From Paenibacillus sp. S150 (lineage in GTDB: Bacteria; Bacillota; Bacilli; Paenibacillales; Paenibacillaceae), in the NCBI RefSeq assembly GCF_019352175.1, contig NZ_JACBYI010000001.1:372001-436000 (forward strand): a DNA stretch of 64,000 nucleotides, written 5' to 3'. A program made the position numbers and the translations under genes. Positions within the stretch are counted from its first letter, which is position 1. The number at the start of each line of letters is the position of its first letter. Below, one piece after another: positions 44,880 to 54,254 of this stretch. Under the pieces are notes generated by a model. That model searched no databases. It saw nothing but the letters and a program-made list of their open reading frames with translations, and had not been told where the DNA came from.

Positions 44880-46103
44880 GAGCTGTGCCACCGCTGCAGT
44901 GTAGCCCGCGGGGTCCAGCTTGCCTGTCAGCAGCTGTGTCACGGCTAACGACAATTCCGCCCAGCCGCCGGCAGATCCGCTCTCAAGGTCCGCCTCGTCT
45001 GCAAGCAGCAGCTGTGCGGCAAAAGGCAGCTTCACGCTGTCCGGCAGTCCGGTGCGGTACAATTCATCAAGCGCGGGAAGCCGCCCCGTATTTTGCAGCC
45101 AGTCCAGCTGCGCGGTGCTTGAAGTCACATAGGCAAGCCATTTCACGGCTGTCTCCGGATTGCCGGATTGTGCCGGAAGGGCAAAGAAGCGGCTGTACAT
45201 CGCTTCATACCGGAGCCCGCTGCCGGCAGTAATTGGCGCTTCCGCCGCCAGTGAAGAATTTCCGTGCTTCTGCCATTCCGAAAGCGGCAGTGCGGCAACG
45301 GCAAGCTTCCCAGCCTGAAGCATGTCCCACAGTTCCGTATTCATGCTGCTGGTAAGATAGAAATGACTGCCCGCATATTGCGTCCATTCCAGCAGGGCCG
45401 GATTGACAGGCTGCAGGCTGCCGCCCATACTCTCCAGAACAGCGGAATAACCGTAAGGATTACGGGTGTCCAGCGCCAGCAAATAACGCTGCATGTCCGG
45501 CTGCTCGCGGATGACCCGGAGCAGCTCATTCCACTGCTCCAGGCTTCTGGGCAATCCTGTAATTCCCAGCTCCGAGAGGCGCTGCGGCGAATATACAAGC
45601 ACGTATGGGTCTATATCCAGGGGAACGCCCCAGTCATACCCGTTCCACTGCATATGCGGAATCAGTGCAGTCAGCGGAGCACTTCCGGGAATGCTCTGGT
45701 AAATATCAACCGGCAGCAAATAGCCCTGGGTCGCCAGATCCGTGATGCTGCGGCCGTCAGTCATCACTATATCCGGACTGTCGCCAATCGTCAGATCCTG
45801 CTTTAGAATTTCATCCGCATCCTCAGTGTCCACATTGCTCAGGGTTACCGCGGTTCCGCTGGACAAGCTGTAATTATTGCTGATCCGCTCCAATTCCTTA
45901 AATTCCTCACTGCTCAGAGACACCCGGATACTCAGAGCTTGGACACTGTCTTGATCTCCGGAAGCGGGGCGCTCGGATTGATTCAGCGGCTGCCTCCGCG
46001 GAGAGGCATCGTCATGGATATCCAGCTCCATGCTGGGGGACAGGCTTGTCAGCGACAGCAATAAAATAGCAAACAACAGCCAGTAGTTTCTCCTTCTCAG
46101 CAC
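44871..46103 (-). CDS. Extracellular solute-binding protein, family 1 type
   Basis: 410 aa. An N-terminal hydrophobic segment (LLFAILLLSLTSLS, about 9-22) without a lipobox Cys. The mature part looks like a sugar ABC-transporter binding protein: SPDIVMTDGRSITDLATQGY, WNGYDWGVPLDIDPYVLVYS, AVAALPLSEWQKHG and ETAVKWLAYVTS. No permease or ATPase gene is adjacent, so it is an orphan or serves as a sensor partner. GTG start at 46103 behind GGGAGGAG. A cre-like site and a TATAAT lie upstream. Confidence 0.82.
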   Translation of the reverse strand: MLRRRNYWLLFAILLLSLTSLSPSMELDIHDDASPRRQPLNQSERPASGDQDSVQALSIRVSLSSEEFKELERISNNYSLSSGTAVTLSNVDTEDADEILKQDLTIGDSPDIVMTDGRSITDLATQGYLLPVDIYQSIPGSAPLTALIPHMQWNGYDWGVPLDIDPYVLVYSPQRLSELGITGLPRSLEQWNELLRVIREQPDMQRYLLALDTRNPYGYSAVLESMGGSLQPVNPALLEWTQYAGSHFYLTSSMNTELWDMLQAGKLAVAALPLSEWQKHGNSSLAAEAPITAGSGLRYEAMYSRFFALPAQSGNPETAVKWLAYVTSSTAQLDWLQNTGRLPALDELYRTGLPDSVKLPFAAQLLLADEADLESGSAGGWAELSLAVTQLLTGKLDPAGYTAAVAQLSE

Positions 46104-46174
46104 GTTCCATCTCCTCCCGCCGCTTGGCTCGTCTCCCCCATTTTACCAGAAGCATCCCGGCTTGTCTGCCATGG

Positions 46175-46188
46175 TGAAAACGTTCTCT
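46175..46188 (-). promoter_or_regulatory. Candidate cre site (CcpA operator)
   Basis: TGAAAACGTTCTCT on the plus strand matches the cre consensus TGWAARCGYTWNCW at all but one position. It lies just downstream of a TATAAT (46198-46193, minus strand) and about 72 bp before the solute-binding protein start, a placement expected to repress. No good -35 was found. Confidence 0.6.
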
Positions 46189-46227
46189 TTCTATTATATA
46201 GGTGTGAACGGCGAAGCTCGGCAGAAT

Positions 46228-46262
46228 GCAAACAGCCGGGAATGACCTCCCCGGCTGTTTGC
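46228..46262 (-). terminator. Hairpin terminator after the PhoH gene
   Basis: AAACAGCCGGG and CCCGGCTGTTT form a near-perfect stem; a second hairpin (CAGCCCTG/CAGGGCTG, 46272-46293) precedes it. T-richness is modest. Together they close the PhoH transcript. Confidence 0.6.
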
Positions 46263-46334
46263 TGTAAGTTGCAGCCCTGCTGCTGCAGGGCTGATGAGGA
46301 ATAACCTGTTGGCTATGCAGATATGGCCCGGCAA

Positions 46335-47666
46335 TTAGAGCAGATCGGCGGCCAGCTGGGCCAGATGCGAACGCTCGCCCTTTTCAAGGGTGATATGGCC
46401 GCTGATGCCCTGCTGCTTGAACTTCTCAACAATGTAGCTCAGGCCGTTGCTGGCCGCATCCAGATAAGGATGGTCAATCTGCTCGGGGTCGCCCATCAGA
46501 ATCACTTTACTGCCTTCCCCGGCTCTGGAGACGATAGTCTTCACCTCATGGCGGGACAGGTTCTGCGCTTCATCGATAATGATGAATTGCGACGGGATCG
46601 AGCGTCCGCGGATATAGGTGAGTGCCTCCACCTGGATGCTGCCCAGACCCATCAGTATTTTATCGATATCGCCGGATTTTTTGGTATCGAACAGAAATTC
46701 CAGATTATCGTAAATCGGCTGCATCCATGGACGAAGCTTCTCGTCCTTTTCGCCCGGCAGGTATCCAAGATCCTTACCCATCGGCACCACCGGCCGGGCG
46801 ATCAGCAGCTTCTTGTATTTGTGCTCGTCTTCCACCTTGAACAATCCGGCAGCCAGGGCCAGCAGAGTTTTCCCGGTTCCCGCTTTACCGGTTATGGTCA
46901 CCAGCGGAATATCATCATTCAGCAGCAGTTCAAGCGCCATCCGCTGCTGGGCGTTGCGGGCGCTGATTCCCCACACCGCATCATTCCCCAGATACAGCGG
47001 CTCCAAGCGGGAGGCATCGCTGTTGACTTTGAGCAGTGCCGACTTGCCCGTGCCAATCTCATCCTTCATGATGACAAATTCATGCGGATACAGCGGATAG
47101 GACAAGGAGAGCTGCTTCACGGATAACGAACGGTGGCTGTAATATTCATCAATCAGCGAGGGATGGACCATCAGCGACTGATAGCCGGAGTACAGCTCGT
47201 TCAGGTCACCGGTACGGTCGGACAAATAGTCCTCCGGCGTAATGCCAAGCACATCCGCCTTGATGCGGACGAGCACATCTTTACTCACAAGTACCACAGG
47301 ACTCGGTTCAGCTTTTTCATTCTCCTCATGGAGATAGTTGAGCGCGACAGCCAATATCCGGTTGTCATTGGACACTTCACCGAACATTTCCTGTACCTTT
47401 ACGAAGCTGCGGTGGTTAAGCTCTACCTTCAGCGTTCCTCCGTGCTCCAGCACCACACCGCTGTGCAGGTGGCCCAGCTCACGGAGTCCGTCTAATAAGC
47501 GCGACACGGTGCGGGCGTTGCGGCCGATTTCATCGGCATTGCGCTTCTTGGAGTCGATTTCTTCCAGGACTACAGCAGGAATGACAACCTCATGCTCCTT
47601 GAAAGCAAAAATCGAATTGGGGTCGTGCAGAAGCACGTTGGTGTCTAGTACAAATATCTTTTTCAT
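46335..47666 (-). CDS. phoH: PIN-PhoH family ATPase/ribonuclease (YlaK type)
   Basis: 443 aa. N-terminal PIN domain (residues ~1-140: FVLDTNVLLHDPNSIFAF, VVLEEIDSKKR, NDNRILAVAL) fused to a PhoH ATPase with Walker A TITGKAGTGKTLLALAAG and Walker B FIIIDEAQNLSRHEVKTIVS. PIN-PhoH proteins elsewhere act as ATP-driven RNA unwinding/cleaving enzymes; here this is inferred. ATG at 47666 follows GGAGGGG. Neighbours YlaJ, YlaH, a YlaL-like gene and TypA match the Bacillus yla group. Confidence 0.93.
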   Translation of the reverse strand: MKKIFVLDTNVLLHDPNSIFAFKEHEVVIPAVVLEEIDSKKRNADEIGRNARTVSRLLDGLRELGHLHSGVVLEHGGTLKVELNHRSFVKVQEMFGEVSNDNRILAVALNYLHEENEKAEPSPVVLVSKDVLVRIKADVLGITPEDYLSDRTGDLNELYSGYQSLMVHPSLIDEYYSHRSLSVKQLSLSYPLYPHEFVIMKDEIGTGKSALLKVNSDASRLEPLYLGNDAVWGISARNAQQRMALELLLNDDIPLVTITGKAGTGKTLLALAAGLFKVEDEHKYKKLLIARPVVPMGKDLGYLPGEKDEKLRPWMQPIYDNLEFLFDTKKSGDIDKILMGLGSIQVEALTYIRGRSIPSQFIIIDEAQNLSRHEVKTIVSRAGEGSKVILMGDPEQIDHPYLDAASNGLSYIVEKFKQQGISGHITLEKGERSHLAQLAADLL

Positions 47667-47771
47667 GTTATCCCCTCCACAGCGCCTGGTTTGATTGGTC
47701 ATACATAACTCTCTTCAGCAAGGGCAATCTAAAGTAAAAACCTGATCTTCCGCTGAAAGGAGTACGCACAT

Positions 47772-48320
47772 ATGAGAAAATCAATGTGTCTGTTGCTGGT
47801 ACTGCTGCTGCTGACAAGCTGCGGTATCGCTAATAAAGAGTCATCACCCTCTCCTCAGGATAAACAATCGGCCAAAGCTTTAAGCACCCGGGGGAACCGC
47901 GAAGTGCGGAAATTGGCGGGTGAAGCTGCTGTCATGCCTTCCTCACAGCCCGCTGATAGCGAGGTTGCACTCAAGGACCATTTCGAACAGTTGGCCAAAA
48001 GAGTTCCCGGTGTAAAAGGCGCACATTGCGTTGTCATGAACAAAGTCGCCGTAGTTGGTATTGACGTCGACGGATCACTTACCCGATCACGCGTCGGAAA
48101 CATTAAATATTCCGTAGCCGAGGCCATCCGCAAGGACCCGAGAAGCGTAAAAGCGCTCGTCACTGCCGACATGGATATCACCAGCAGACTTGCGGAAATG
48201 GGCCGCCATATCAGCAAGGGGCATCCGGTATCCGGATTTGCCTCCGAGATGGCCGATATTATCGGCCGCATCATGCCGCAGCTTCCGGAAGACACCAAGC
48301 CCCAGGGCAACAGCCAGTAG
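47772..48320 (+). CDS. YhcN/YlaJ family sporulation lipoprotein
   Basis: 182 aa. Lipoprotein signal with lipobox LTSCG at about 14-18, then a low-complexity linker and the YhcN/YlaJ domain with VPGVKGAHCVVMNKVAVVGI and IRKDPRSVKALVTADMDI. Family members are spore or cortex-associated lipoproteins with a role in germination or outgrowth. RBS AAAGGAG before ATG 47772. Divergent from the PhoH gene. Confidence 0.88.
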   Translation: MRKSMCLLLVLLLLTSCGIANKESSPSPQDKQSAKALSTRGNREVRKLAGEAAVMPSSQPADSEVALKDHFEQLAKRVPGVKGAHCVVMNKVAVVGIDVDGSLTRSRVGNIKYSVAEAIRKDPRSVKALVTADMDITSRLAEMGRHISKGHPVSGFASEMADIIGRIMPQLPEDTKPQGNSQ

Positions 48321-48440
48321 CAGCGGCCAATTTAGCCCTCAAGCATTTGAACAGCAGCTACGTGCAGTGTATAGTGTATCCGTCCCTGCGAGAAATATAA
48401 GCACGATTGGCGGGACGGGAGGCACGCAATCCTTATATTT

Positions 48441-48541
48441 CAAGTGGAAACGGCTTCGCCGTCCTTATAAGGACGGTATCCGTTTCAGCGAGAAAGATAA
48501 GGCTAATGTATTGCGTGAAACATATGAAGTCTTATCTTTCA
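48441..48541. repeat. Dispersed nested-hairpin repeat A (full copy)
   Basis: CAAGTGGAAACGGCTTCG, perfect palindrome CCGTCCTTATAAGGACGG, return arm CCGTTTC, then AGAAAGATAAGGCTAATG and GTGAAACATATGAAG ending CTTATCTTTC. AAAGATAAG and CTTATCTTT are a second pair of inverted arms. It fills the gap between the YlaJ and PNPOx-like genes. Confidence 0.88.
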
Positions 48542-48546
48542 AAAAA

Positions 48547-48571
48547 AGCCTAGTGAAAGGATCACTGGGCT
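48547..48571 (-). terminator. Terminator overlapping the PNPOx-like gene end
   Basis: AGCC(T/C)AGTG and CACT(A/G)GGCT arms with A/T runs on both sides, so it could act in both directions. The stop codon of the PNPOx-like gene lies inside the stem. Confidence 0.82.
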
Positions 48572-49017
48572 TTTTGCATGGCGGCAAACACCTGTCCGTC
48601 CAGCTTCTCGGCCGCACGAGCATCATATACCTTCGCATATTTTGGGGCGGCCTCCAGCTGTGCGCCGTAGAACAGCGCATTGCGGACCGCTTCAATTTCA
48701 ACATCAAAACAGCACATCTTGAACGGAACATCGGACAGCGGGTCCTGCCTGACGACAGCGCGCCCGTTAATGGCATGAACGGTACCCTCGCCAAAAACCG
48801 TGATGGTTACCAGCGGATTTACCTTCATGTTGTTCACAAGTCTGGAGCGGTGGTCCACCGCAAGACGCACGATAGAAGGGCTCACTGCATAAATCCAGGA
48901 AATAGCGGTGGACGTCGGCCCGCCGGATTCCGCATCCACAGTGTTCAGTAGGACAAAAGTTTCCGACTGCAGCATCGCTAGCAGGGTTTCATTAAGCTGT
49001 GCAACGGCTTCGGACAT
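48562..49017 (-). CDS. Pyridoxamine 5'-phosphate oxidase-like protein (YlaL type)
   Basis: 151-aa split-barrel flavin-binding fold. FVLLNTVDAESGGPTSTAIS and LVNNMKVNPLVTITVFGEGT, then INGRAVV, are typical of the general PNPOx-like family; the substrate is unknown and true PNPOx activity is not implied. The ATG at 49017 follows AGGGGG by nine bases. Confidence 0.85.
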   Translation of the reverse strand: MSEAVAQLNETLLAMLQSETFVLLNTVDAESGGPTSTAISWIYAVSPSIVRLAVDHRSRLVNNMKVNPLVTITVFGEGTVHAINGRAVVRQDPLSDVPFKMCCFDVEIEAVRNALFYGAQLEAAPKYAKVYDARAAEKLDGQVFAAMQKAQ

Positions 49018-49087
49018 AAGAACAGGCCCCCTATGCGGCTTGAATGCATTCAATTTATTATATTATAGCACATGCCTGAACTTGCAT

Positions 49088-50170
49088 TCAATTTTGAGAT
49101 GTTCCTTCAGATGCAGCGCCGGCAATCCGGTCCTGCAGGCTTTTTTTGGCTGCATCAAGCTCTTCATTGTTAATATATACATATGGACTGCGCCATGTTC
49201 CGGTCACCGGCTTGAATTCAACATTCTCCTTGGATATTTTCCAATAGGCGGAGATCATATTTTTGATCTGCGCATTCTCGATATCTGTCGTCATGTTATC
49301 ATCAACAGCATCCAGCACCTTGCCGATCTTCAGGACGCCGCCAAGTGACTGCATCTGCCCGATCAGTGAATTCAGAACCTCGTTCTGGCGTTTGTTGCGG
49401 TCAAAATCATCCGAAGCCTTCGTCTTTGGACTGCAGTTCGACTTGCGGTAACGCACGTAATCAAGCGCATCGCCGCCATCCAGCCGGGCCGGACCCTGAG
49501 TCAGGTTAATATCTGTACCGTCCACGCTGTCCGTATAGCACATATCCTCACTGATATTGACATCCACACCGCCCAGCTCATCCACTATGTCACGGAAGCC
49601 CTGGAAATCAAGCACAGTAGCATAATCCACCTCAATGCCAAGATACTTGCCCATCATGGTCTTCATCTCGTCTTCGGCAAGAATCCCCGAAGTCTTCTCC
49701 TTGCCTTTGAAACGCGCATAGAACTCGTTGATCTTCGTCTTCTTGTACCCGCTGAGCTCCACATAAGTGTCCCGGGGAAGCGAGACGACTGTAGCGGACT
49801 GGGTTTTGGGGTTGAGCGCCACGACCATAATCACATCCGTCAGATTGGAGGGATGCTTCGGACGGTTGTCCGTTCCCAGCAGCAGCATGGTAATGGGCTT
49901 CTCGGAAGCGGATTGCCCTGCCTGAACCGGCTGGTCCACACCAAAGCTCCCCTGGTCAAGCTTCCAATACAAATAACCCGCGTATCCCAGCACGGCAAGG
50001 ATGGCAATCAGCAGAAGGATCAAAAGCATTCTTCCCATTCTTGCCAATGGTCCGCGTTTCTTGACTTTTTTCTTCTTCTGCGCGGGTCTGGGCGCACGGT
50101 TCGGCTGCGGTCTGCCGTTTCTCTGATTTCCGCCGGATCTTGGAGGCAAACTGCCTTTGCTTGTACTCAT
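49088..50170 (-). CDS. LytR-CpsA-Psr family wall-polymer ligase
   Basis: 360 aa. Pro/Arg/Lys-rich cytoplasmic N-terminus (about 1-45), a membrane helix (MLLILLLIAILAVLGYAGYL, 48-67) and an extracytoplasmic LCP domain with ITMLLLGTDNR, VVSLPRDTYVELSGY, KINEFYA, DELGGVDVNI and DALDYVRYRKS. LCP enzymes transfer teichoic acids or other glycopolymers from lipid carriers to peptidoglycan. ATG at 50170, with a weak AAGGAC site. Confidence 0.94.
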   Translation of the reverse strand: MSTSKGSLPPRSGGNQRNGRPQPNRAPRPAQKKKKVKKRGPLARMGRMLLILLLIAILAVLGYAGYLYWKLDQGSFGVDQPVQAGQSASEKPITMLLLGTDNRPKHPSNLTDVIMVVALNPKTQSATVVSLPRDTYVELSGYKKTKINEFYARFKGKEKTSGILAEDEMKTMMGKYLGIEVDYATVLDFQGFRDIVDELGGVDVNISEDMCYTDSVDGTDINLTQGPARLDGGDALDYVRYRKSNCSPKTKASDDFDRNKRQNEVLNSLIGQMQSLGGVLKIGKVLDAVDDNMTTDIENAQIKNMISAYWKISKENVEFKPVTGTWRSPYVYINNEELDAAKKSLQDRIAGAASEGTSQN

Positions 50171-50254
50171 AATGGAATAAGGTCCTTTTCATTTCAACTG
50201 GTTTTGGATTGCCGGATCTCTTTATTAGACGAATTTCAGTGGAAAAAGTTGCGA

Positions 50255-50551
50255 TTACTGTCTTTTGCCCGCTGCCGCCGCCTTGCGTTTCTGCCGGGCT
50301 TCAAACATATACCGGACTCTCACCAGCAGCATAAGCCCTACAGCCGCCAGCAGGCACTGGATGATCGGCAGCTTGTCATGCTGGAAGATAAGCAGCATGC
50401 CGGAGCCCAGCGCCATCAGGAGATAGAGTACAATCTCTTTGCCGATCGGCAGCTTCTGATTGACGCGGAAGACACGGTTGTACACATAGGTCAGCAAAAT
50501 AAAAATGACAATATAAGCGACAATAGGATGCTCTGCGAACCAGGTCTGCAC
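50255..50551 (-). CDS. YlaH-like membrane protein
   Basis: 98 aa, three hydrophobic segments and a basic C-terminus (RQKRKAAAAGKR). The pattern IVAYIVIFILLTYVYNRVFR, LPIGKEIVLYLLMALGSGML and HDKLPIIQCLLAA fits YlaH, a small protein beside typA in Bacillales; function unknown. GTG at 50551, nine bases after GGAGGGAG. Confidence 0.85.
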   Translation of the reverse strand: MQTWFAEHPIVAYIVIFILLTYVYNRVFRVNQKLPIGKEIVLYLLMALGSGMLLIFQHDKLPIIQCLLAAVGLMLLVRVRYMFEARQKRKAAAAGKRQ

Positions 50552-50669
50552 AGCTCGTCACTCCCTCCGGGAATAAGTTCGCTTACATTATATCATTCAC
50601 CGCAGTTTTATACCGCAAATAATGCTTAGAATTTGAGGGATTTCCCAGCGGCCCATTCAAACTCAAAAA

Positions 50670-50689
50670 CCGCCGGAATAATCCGGCGG
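50670..50689 (-). terminator. Terminator after typA
   Basis: Minus strand CCGCCGG ATTATT CCGGCGG followed by five T, about 60 bp after the stop. Confidence 0.92.
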
Positions 50690-50750
50690 CTTAAAGAAAA
50701 AATGGTCAGTCTGCCCCGGGACAGGACAGCCGCCATTTGCTCACAACTGC

Positions 50751-52595
50751 TTAGGCCTGGCTGGCTTGCGCAGCCTTGCGCTGCTTTTCTACACGTTCGC
50801 GTTCGCCCTTGTTCAGAATCTTTTTACGCAGACGGACAGATTTCGGAGTAATTTCGCAATATTCGTCATCGTTCAGGTACTCAAGCGCACCCTCCAGCGA
50901 GAACAGGCGAGGCGTCTTCATCTTCACCGTTTCGTCCTTCGTTGCAGAACGCACGTTGGTCAGCTGCTTTTCTTTGCAGATGTTGACGATAATATCGTTA
51001 TCGCGGGTATGCTCACCAACAATCATGCCTTCATAAATTTCAGTTCCCGGCTCCAGGAAGAGAATACCGCGGTCCTCTACGCCCATCATTCCGTAAAGAG
51101 TGGTGTTTCCGGTCTCACTGGAAACAAGCACGCCCTGATGGCGTCCGCCAACCTGGCCGCCGATCAGCGGCGCATAGCTGTCAAATGCGTGGTTCATGAC
51201 ACCATAGCCGCGTGTAAGCGTCAAGAAATATGTGTTGTAGCCAATCAGGCCGCGTGCAGGAATCAGAAATTCCAGACGAACCTGTCCGGTACCGTGATTG
51301 ATCATGTTGACCATTTCCGCTTTGCGTGTACCCAGGCTCTCCATTACGGCGCCCATGCTTTCTTCAGGAACATCAATCATCAGACGCTCAAGCGGCTCCA
51401 TTTTGACACCGTCGATTTCCTTAACGATAACCTCAGGCTTGGATACCTGCATTTCATAGCCTTCACGGCGCATATTCTCAATCAGAATGCCCAGGTGAAG
51501 CTCACCGCGCCCGGAAACGATAAATGCGTCGGGGCTGTCAGTTTCCTGCACACGCAGGCTCACGTCGGTTTCCAGCTCTTTGAAAAGACGTTCACGCAGC
51601 TTGCGGGAAGTCACCCATTTCCCTTCTCTGCCGGCAAAAGGACTGTTGTTCACGAGGAACGTCATTTGCATGGTCGGCTCATCAATCTTCAGTACAGGCA
51701 GCGCCTCAGGATTCTGCGGATCGGCAATCGTTTCACCGATGTTGATATCCTTGATTCCGGCGATGGCAACGATGTCGCCTGCACCCGCTTCTTCTGTCTC
51801 TACACGTTTGAGGCCCTGGAAGCCGAACAGCTTCTCGATGCGGGCCGTTTTGCTCTTGCCGTCGCGCATGATGACGGTGACGGACTGGCCTTGCTTGATG
51901 ATGCCGCGGTTTACGCGTCCGATGGCGATGCGTCCAAGATATTCATTGTAGTCCATCAGTGTAACCAGGAACTGCAGCGGTTCTTCAACTTTTTCAGTCG
52001 GAGCCGGGATATGCTTGGTAATGGTTTCGTACAGTGCAAGCATGGTGTCATCCTGCTTCTCGGGGTCCATGCTGGACGTGCCGTTCAGCGCGGAAGCATA
52101 GACAACCGGAAATTCCAATTGGTCATCACTGGCTTCAAGCTCAATGAACAGGTCCAGTACTTCATCAATAACTTCCTTTGGACGGGCTGCCGGACGGTCA
52201 ATCTTGTTCACCACAACGATTGGTGTCAGGTGCTGCTCCAGCGCTTTGCGCAGAACGAATTTCGTTTGCGGCATACAGCCTTCATAAGCATCTACAACCA
52301 GCAGTACGCCGTCTACCATCTTCATGATGCGTTCCACTTCACCGCCGAAGTCGGCGTGTCCCGGGGTATCTACGATGTTGATCAGGAACTCTTTATAGGT
52401 AATTGCTGTATTTTTGGCTAGGATGGTAATTCCGCGTTCCCGCTCCAGGTCGTTCGAGTCCATGGCCCGTTCTTGAAGATGCTCGTGAGCGCTGAAAATT
52501 CCTGATTGCTGCAGAAGCTGATCGACGAGTGTTGTTTTGCCATGGTCAACGTGGGCAATGATCGCAATATTGCGGATATCTTTTCTTGAATGCAT
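50751..52595 (-). CDS. typA: Ribosome-associated GTPase TypA/BipA
   Basis: 614-aa translational GTPase that binds ribosomes and helps assembly or adaptation at low temperature and stress. G1 [15 protein letters not shown] at about 14-28, G2 region RERGITI, G3 [11 protein letters not shown]4 NKIDRP; EF-G-like domains III/V and the BipA C-terminal domain ([20 protein letters not shown]). ATG at 52595; the nearest purine run (GAGAGGA) is about 14 bases away, so initiation looks weak. The leader has a hairpin that may attenuate. Confidence 0.97.
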   Translation of the reverse strand: MHSRKDIRNIAIIAHVDHGKTTLVDQLLQQSGIFSAHEHLQERAMDSNDLERERGITILAKNTAITYKEFLINIVDTPGHADFGGEVERIMKMVDGVLLVVDAYEGCMPQTKFVLRKALEQHLTPIVVVNKIDRPAARPKEVIDEVLDLFIELEASDDQLEFPVVYASALNGTSSMDPEKQDDTMLALYETITKHIPAPTEKVEEPLQFLVTLMDYNEYLGRIAIGRVNRGIIKQGQSVTVIMRDGKSKTARIEKLFGFQGLKRVETEEAGAGDIVAIAGIKDINIGETIADPQNPEALPVLKIDEPTMQMTFLVNNSPFAGREGKWVTSRKLRERLFKELETDVSLRVQETDSPDAFIVSGRGELHLGILIENMRREGYEMQVSKPEVIVKEIDGVKMEPLERLMIDVPEESMGAVMESLGTRKAEMVNMINHGTGQVRLEFLIPARGLIGYNTYFLTLTRGYGVMNHAFDSYAPLIGGQVGGRHQGVLVSSETGNTTLYGMMGVEDRGILFLEPGTEIYEGMIVGEHTRDNDIIVNICKEKQLTNVRSATKDETVKMKTPRLFSLEGALEYLNDDEYCEITPKSVRLRKKILNKGERERVEKQRKAAQASQA

Positions 52596-52671
52596 GATTT
52601 GTATCCAAATCCTCTCATTTATCAAATTAAAAATGTTTAAATTTATCGCTTGTCGCGGCAATCTCACAAAA

Positions 52672-52699
52672 GAAGCGCCAGGCAGAAAGCCGACGCTTC
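52672..52699 (-). promoter_or_regulatory. Hairpin in the typA leader, possible attenuator
   Basis: Minus strand GAAGCGTCGG and its partner CTGGCGCTTC (with two wobble pairs) followed by TTTTGTG, lying between the promoter at 52714-52741 and the typA start. Confidence 0.4.
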
Positions 52700-52713
52700 A
52701 ACATATCCTTAAT

Positions 52714-52741
52714 ATTATAGTGAAAGTACTATGAAAAGCAA
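52714..52741 (-). promoter_or_regulatory. Sigma-A promoter of typA
   Basis: Minus strand TTGCTT (52741-52736), 16 bases, TATAAT (52719-52714). The leader to typA would be about 110 bases. Confidence 0.7.
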
Positions 52742-52846
52742 GTCTTTTTATGAAAAAACGCTTTCCAGCTCCGTTTAATTTTGCTAATTTTGCATTTGAA
52801 GAATTTTACCGGGCCAGGCAAGGCCTTTTCTGCCGCCATGGCTGGC

Positions 52847-53359
52847 TTACCAGCCTCCGTTCCACTTTTTGCTGCCCCCCGGCTTGCCCCGTCCGAACAT
52901 CAGCCAAGCGCCTGCTGCAATCAGTACCGCACCCAGTAAATATAGCGCGCCTGTTCCCAGCATGCTGAAGATCAGGAGCACAAGGCTCAGCAGTCCCATA
53001 ATAACCGCTGCAGTGGTAAGTCCGCCGTTTCGGCCAGGAGAATACAGCGAATATTCATATAATCCGACAGCAATGCCCAGCAGCAGCAGCGGCCAGAGAT
53101 GACTCATCAGCCCCCAGCCCCAGGTATTGCAGAAGCCCAGCAGCAGTCCGTAAACCGTCAGAATTCCAGCGGGCAGCAGCACGGCGGCCGAAGCACGGCG
53201 GCTGAAGAAAAGCACATGCAGGAACAGGCCGGGCACCAGAATCACGAGTGGCCACAGGGCACGCCCGAGAAATCCGAACACCCCCAGCTTTCCGAACAGA
53301 ATCACAATGCCGGCGGCAAATATAAATATTCCCAGCTTCATGTCGTTTTTGGAAGACAT
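52847..53359 (-). CDS. Hypothetical membrane protein
   Basis: 170 aa with about six hydrophobic segments; the region MKLGIFIFAAGIVILFGKLG followed by GRALWPLVILVPGLFL recalls the DUF5668/LiaF-type N-terminal membrane domain, but no cytoplasmic domain follows. The C-terminus (RGKPGGSKKWNGGW) is basic and aromatic. No function proposed. ATG at 53359 behind GGGATGGGTG. Confidence 0.75.
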   Translation of the reverse strand: MSSKNDMKLGIFIFAAGIVILFGKLGVFGFLGRALWPLVILVPGLFLHVLFFSRRASAAVLLPAGILTVYGLLLGFCNTWGWGLMSHLWPLLLLGIAVGLYEYSLYSPGRNGGLTTAAVIMGLLSLVLLIFSMLGTGALYLLGAVLIAAGAWLMFGRGKPGGSKKWNGGW

Positions 53360-53559
53360 TATTCACCCATCCCTTCGAAATTTCACGTCTTTTCTCCGCA
53401 GAGTCACTTTTACTGGCTAGTTTGTGACAGGATTCCCTTATATATTTTATCTGAAAAAGAAATAAAACACCATCATTCTTCTTGTTTTTGTCCCCGTGCC
53501 AAAAAGGCTGCGCCGGAGCTGCTGCAGCCCTGACTCAACCTCAAGCAAATTTCCGGTTC

Positions 53560-54219
53560 CTATTTGGCCGACAAAGGCCCCCGCTTGACTGCGCCCGAAA
53601 CAACCACAATAATCCCGAGCAGGAGCGGAAGCATGGAATGAATTGAAGGCAGCATAAAGGATATGACCGCACCAAACTTGGCATCCTGCAGCAGCATATC
53701 GCCCGCAGTGTATGCGAGGATATAGGCGCCGATGTAGACCAGCACGGGAAAGCGGTGCAGCCAGCCCACGATTATTCCGCTGCCCCAGACCACAATCGGA
53801 ATGCTTAAGGCGATACCGATCACAATCAGGGCGAGATCTCCCTTGGCTACACCTGCGATAGCCAGCACATTGTCCAGACTCATAATAAAGTCGGCAAGCA
53901 GGATGGTCCGGACAGACTTCCATACGGTTGAGCTCTCCTCCACACGGATGTCCTCTTCTTCCTCCAGCAGCAGCTTGAATGAGATCCACAGCAGCAATAT
54001 TCCTCCGCCCGCTTGAATGTAAGGGATTTTAAGCAGCAGCACCGCAGCAAAAGTCAGCAGGCAGCGCAGAGCGACAGCACCTGCGGCTCCCCACCATACC
54101 GCCAGTTTGCGGTGGTGCCCGGGCAGATTTTTACTGGCCATCGCAATGACCATTGCATTATCTCCGCTCAGTACAAGATTGATCATGAGTATCTCACCAA
54201 GCAGCAATAAAGAATCCAT
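53560..54219 (-). CDS. TerC family membrane protein (1)
   Basis: 219 aa with about seven membrane helices. TerC marks: LVLSGDNAMVIAMAS (acidic residue in helix 1) and DFIMSLDNVLAIAGVA, plus SIPIVVWGSGIIV. TerC proteins export manganese or assist secreted-protein metallation in Bacillus; some respond to tellurite. ATG at 54219, nine bases after GGGGAGG. Divergent from a paralogue starting at 54389. Confidence 0.92.
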   Translation of the reverse strand: MDSLLLLGEILMINLVLSGDNAMVIAMASKNLPGHHRKLAVWWGAAGAVALRCLLTFAAVLLLKIPYIQAGGGILLLWISFKLLLEEEEDIRVEESSTVWKSVRTILLADFIMSLDNVLAIAGVAKGDLALIVIGIALSIPIVVWGSGIIVGWLHRFPVLVYIGAYILAYTAGDMLLQDAKFGAVISFMLPSIHSMLPLLLGIIVVVSGAVKRGPLSAK

Positions 54220-54241
54220 TGATTTCAGCCTCCCCGAACTG

Positions 54242-54254
54242 CATGTATTACATG
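54242..54254. promoter_or_regulatory. 13-bp palindrome between the terC genes
   Basis: CATGTA-T-TACATG is a perfect inverted repeat 23 bases upstream of the first terC start. Possible operator for one or both divergent genes. No yybP-ykoY (Mn) riboswitch signature was recognised in the 169-bp gap. Confidence 0.35.

Noticed and set aside
50766..52421. 551-codon plus frame
   Set aside because: Shadow of typA.
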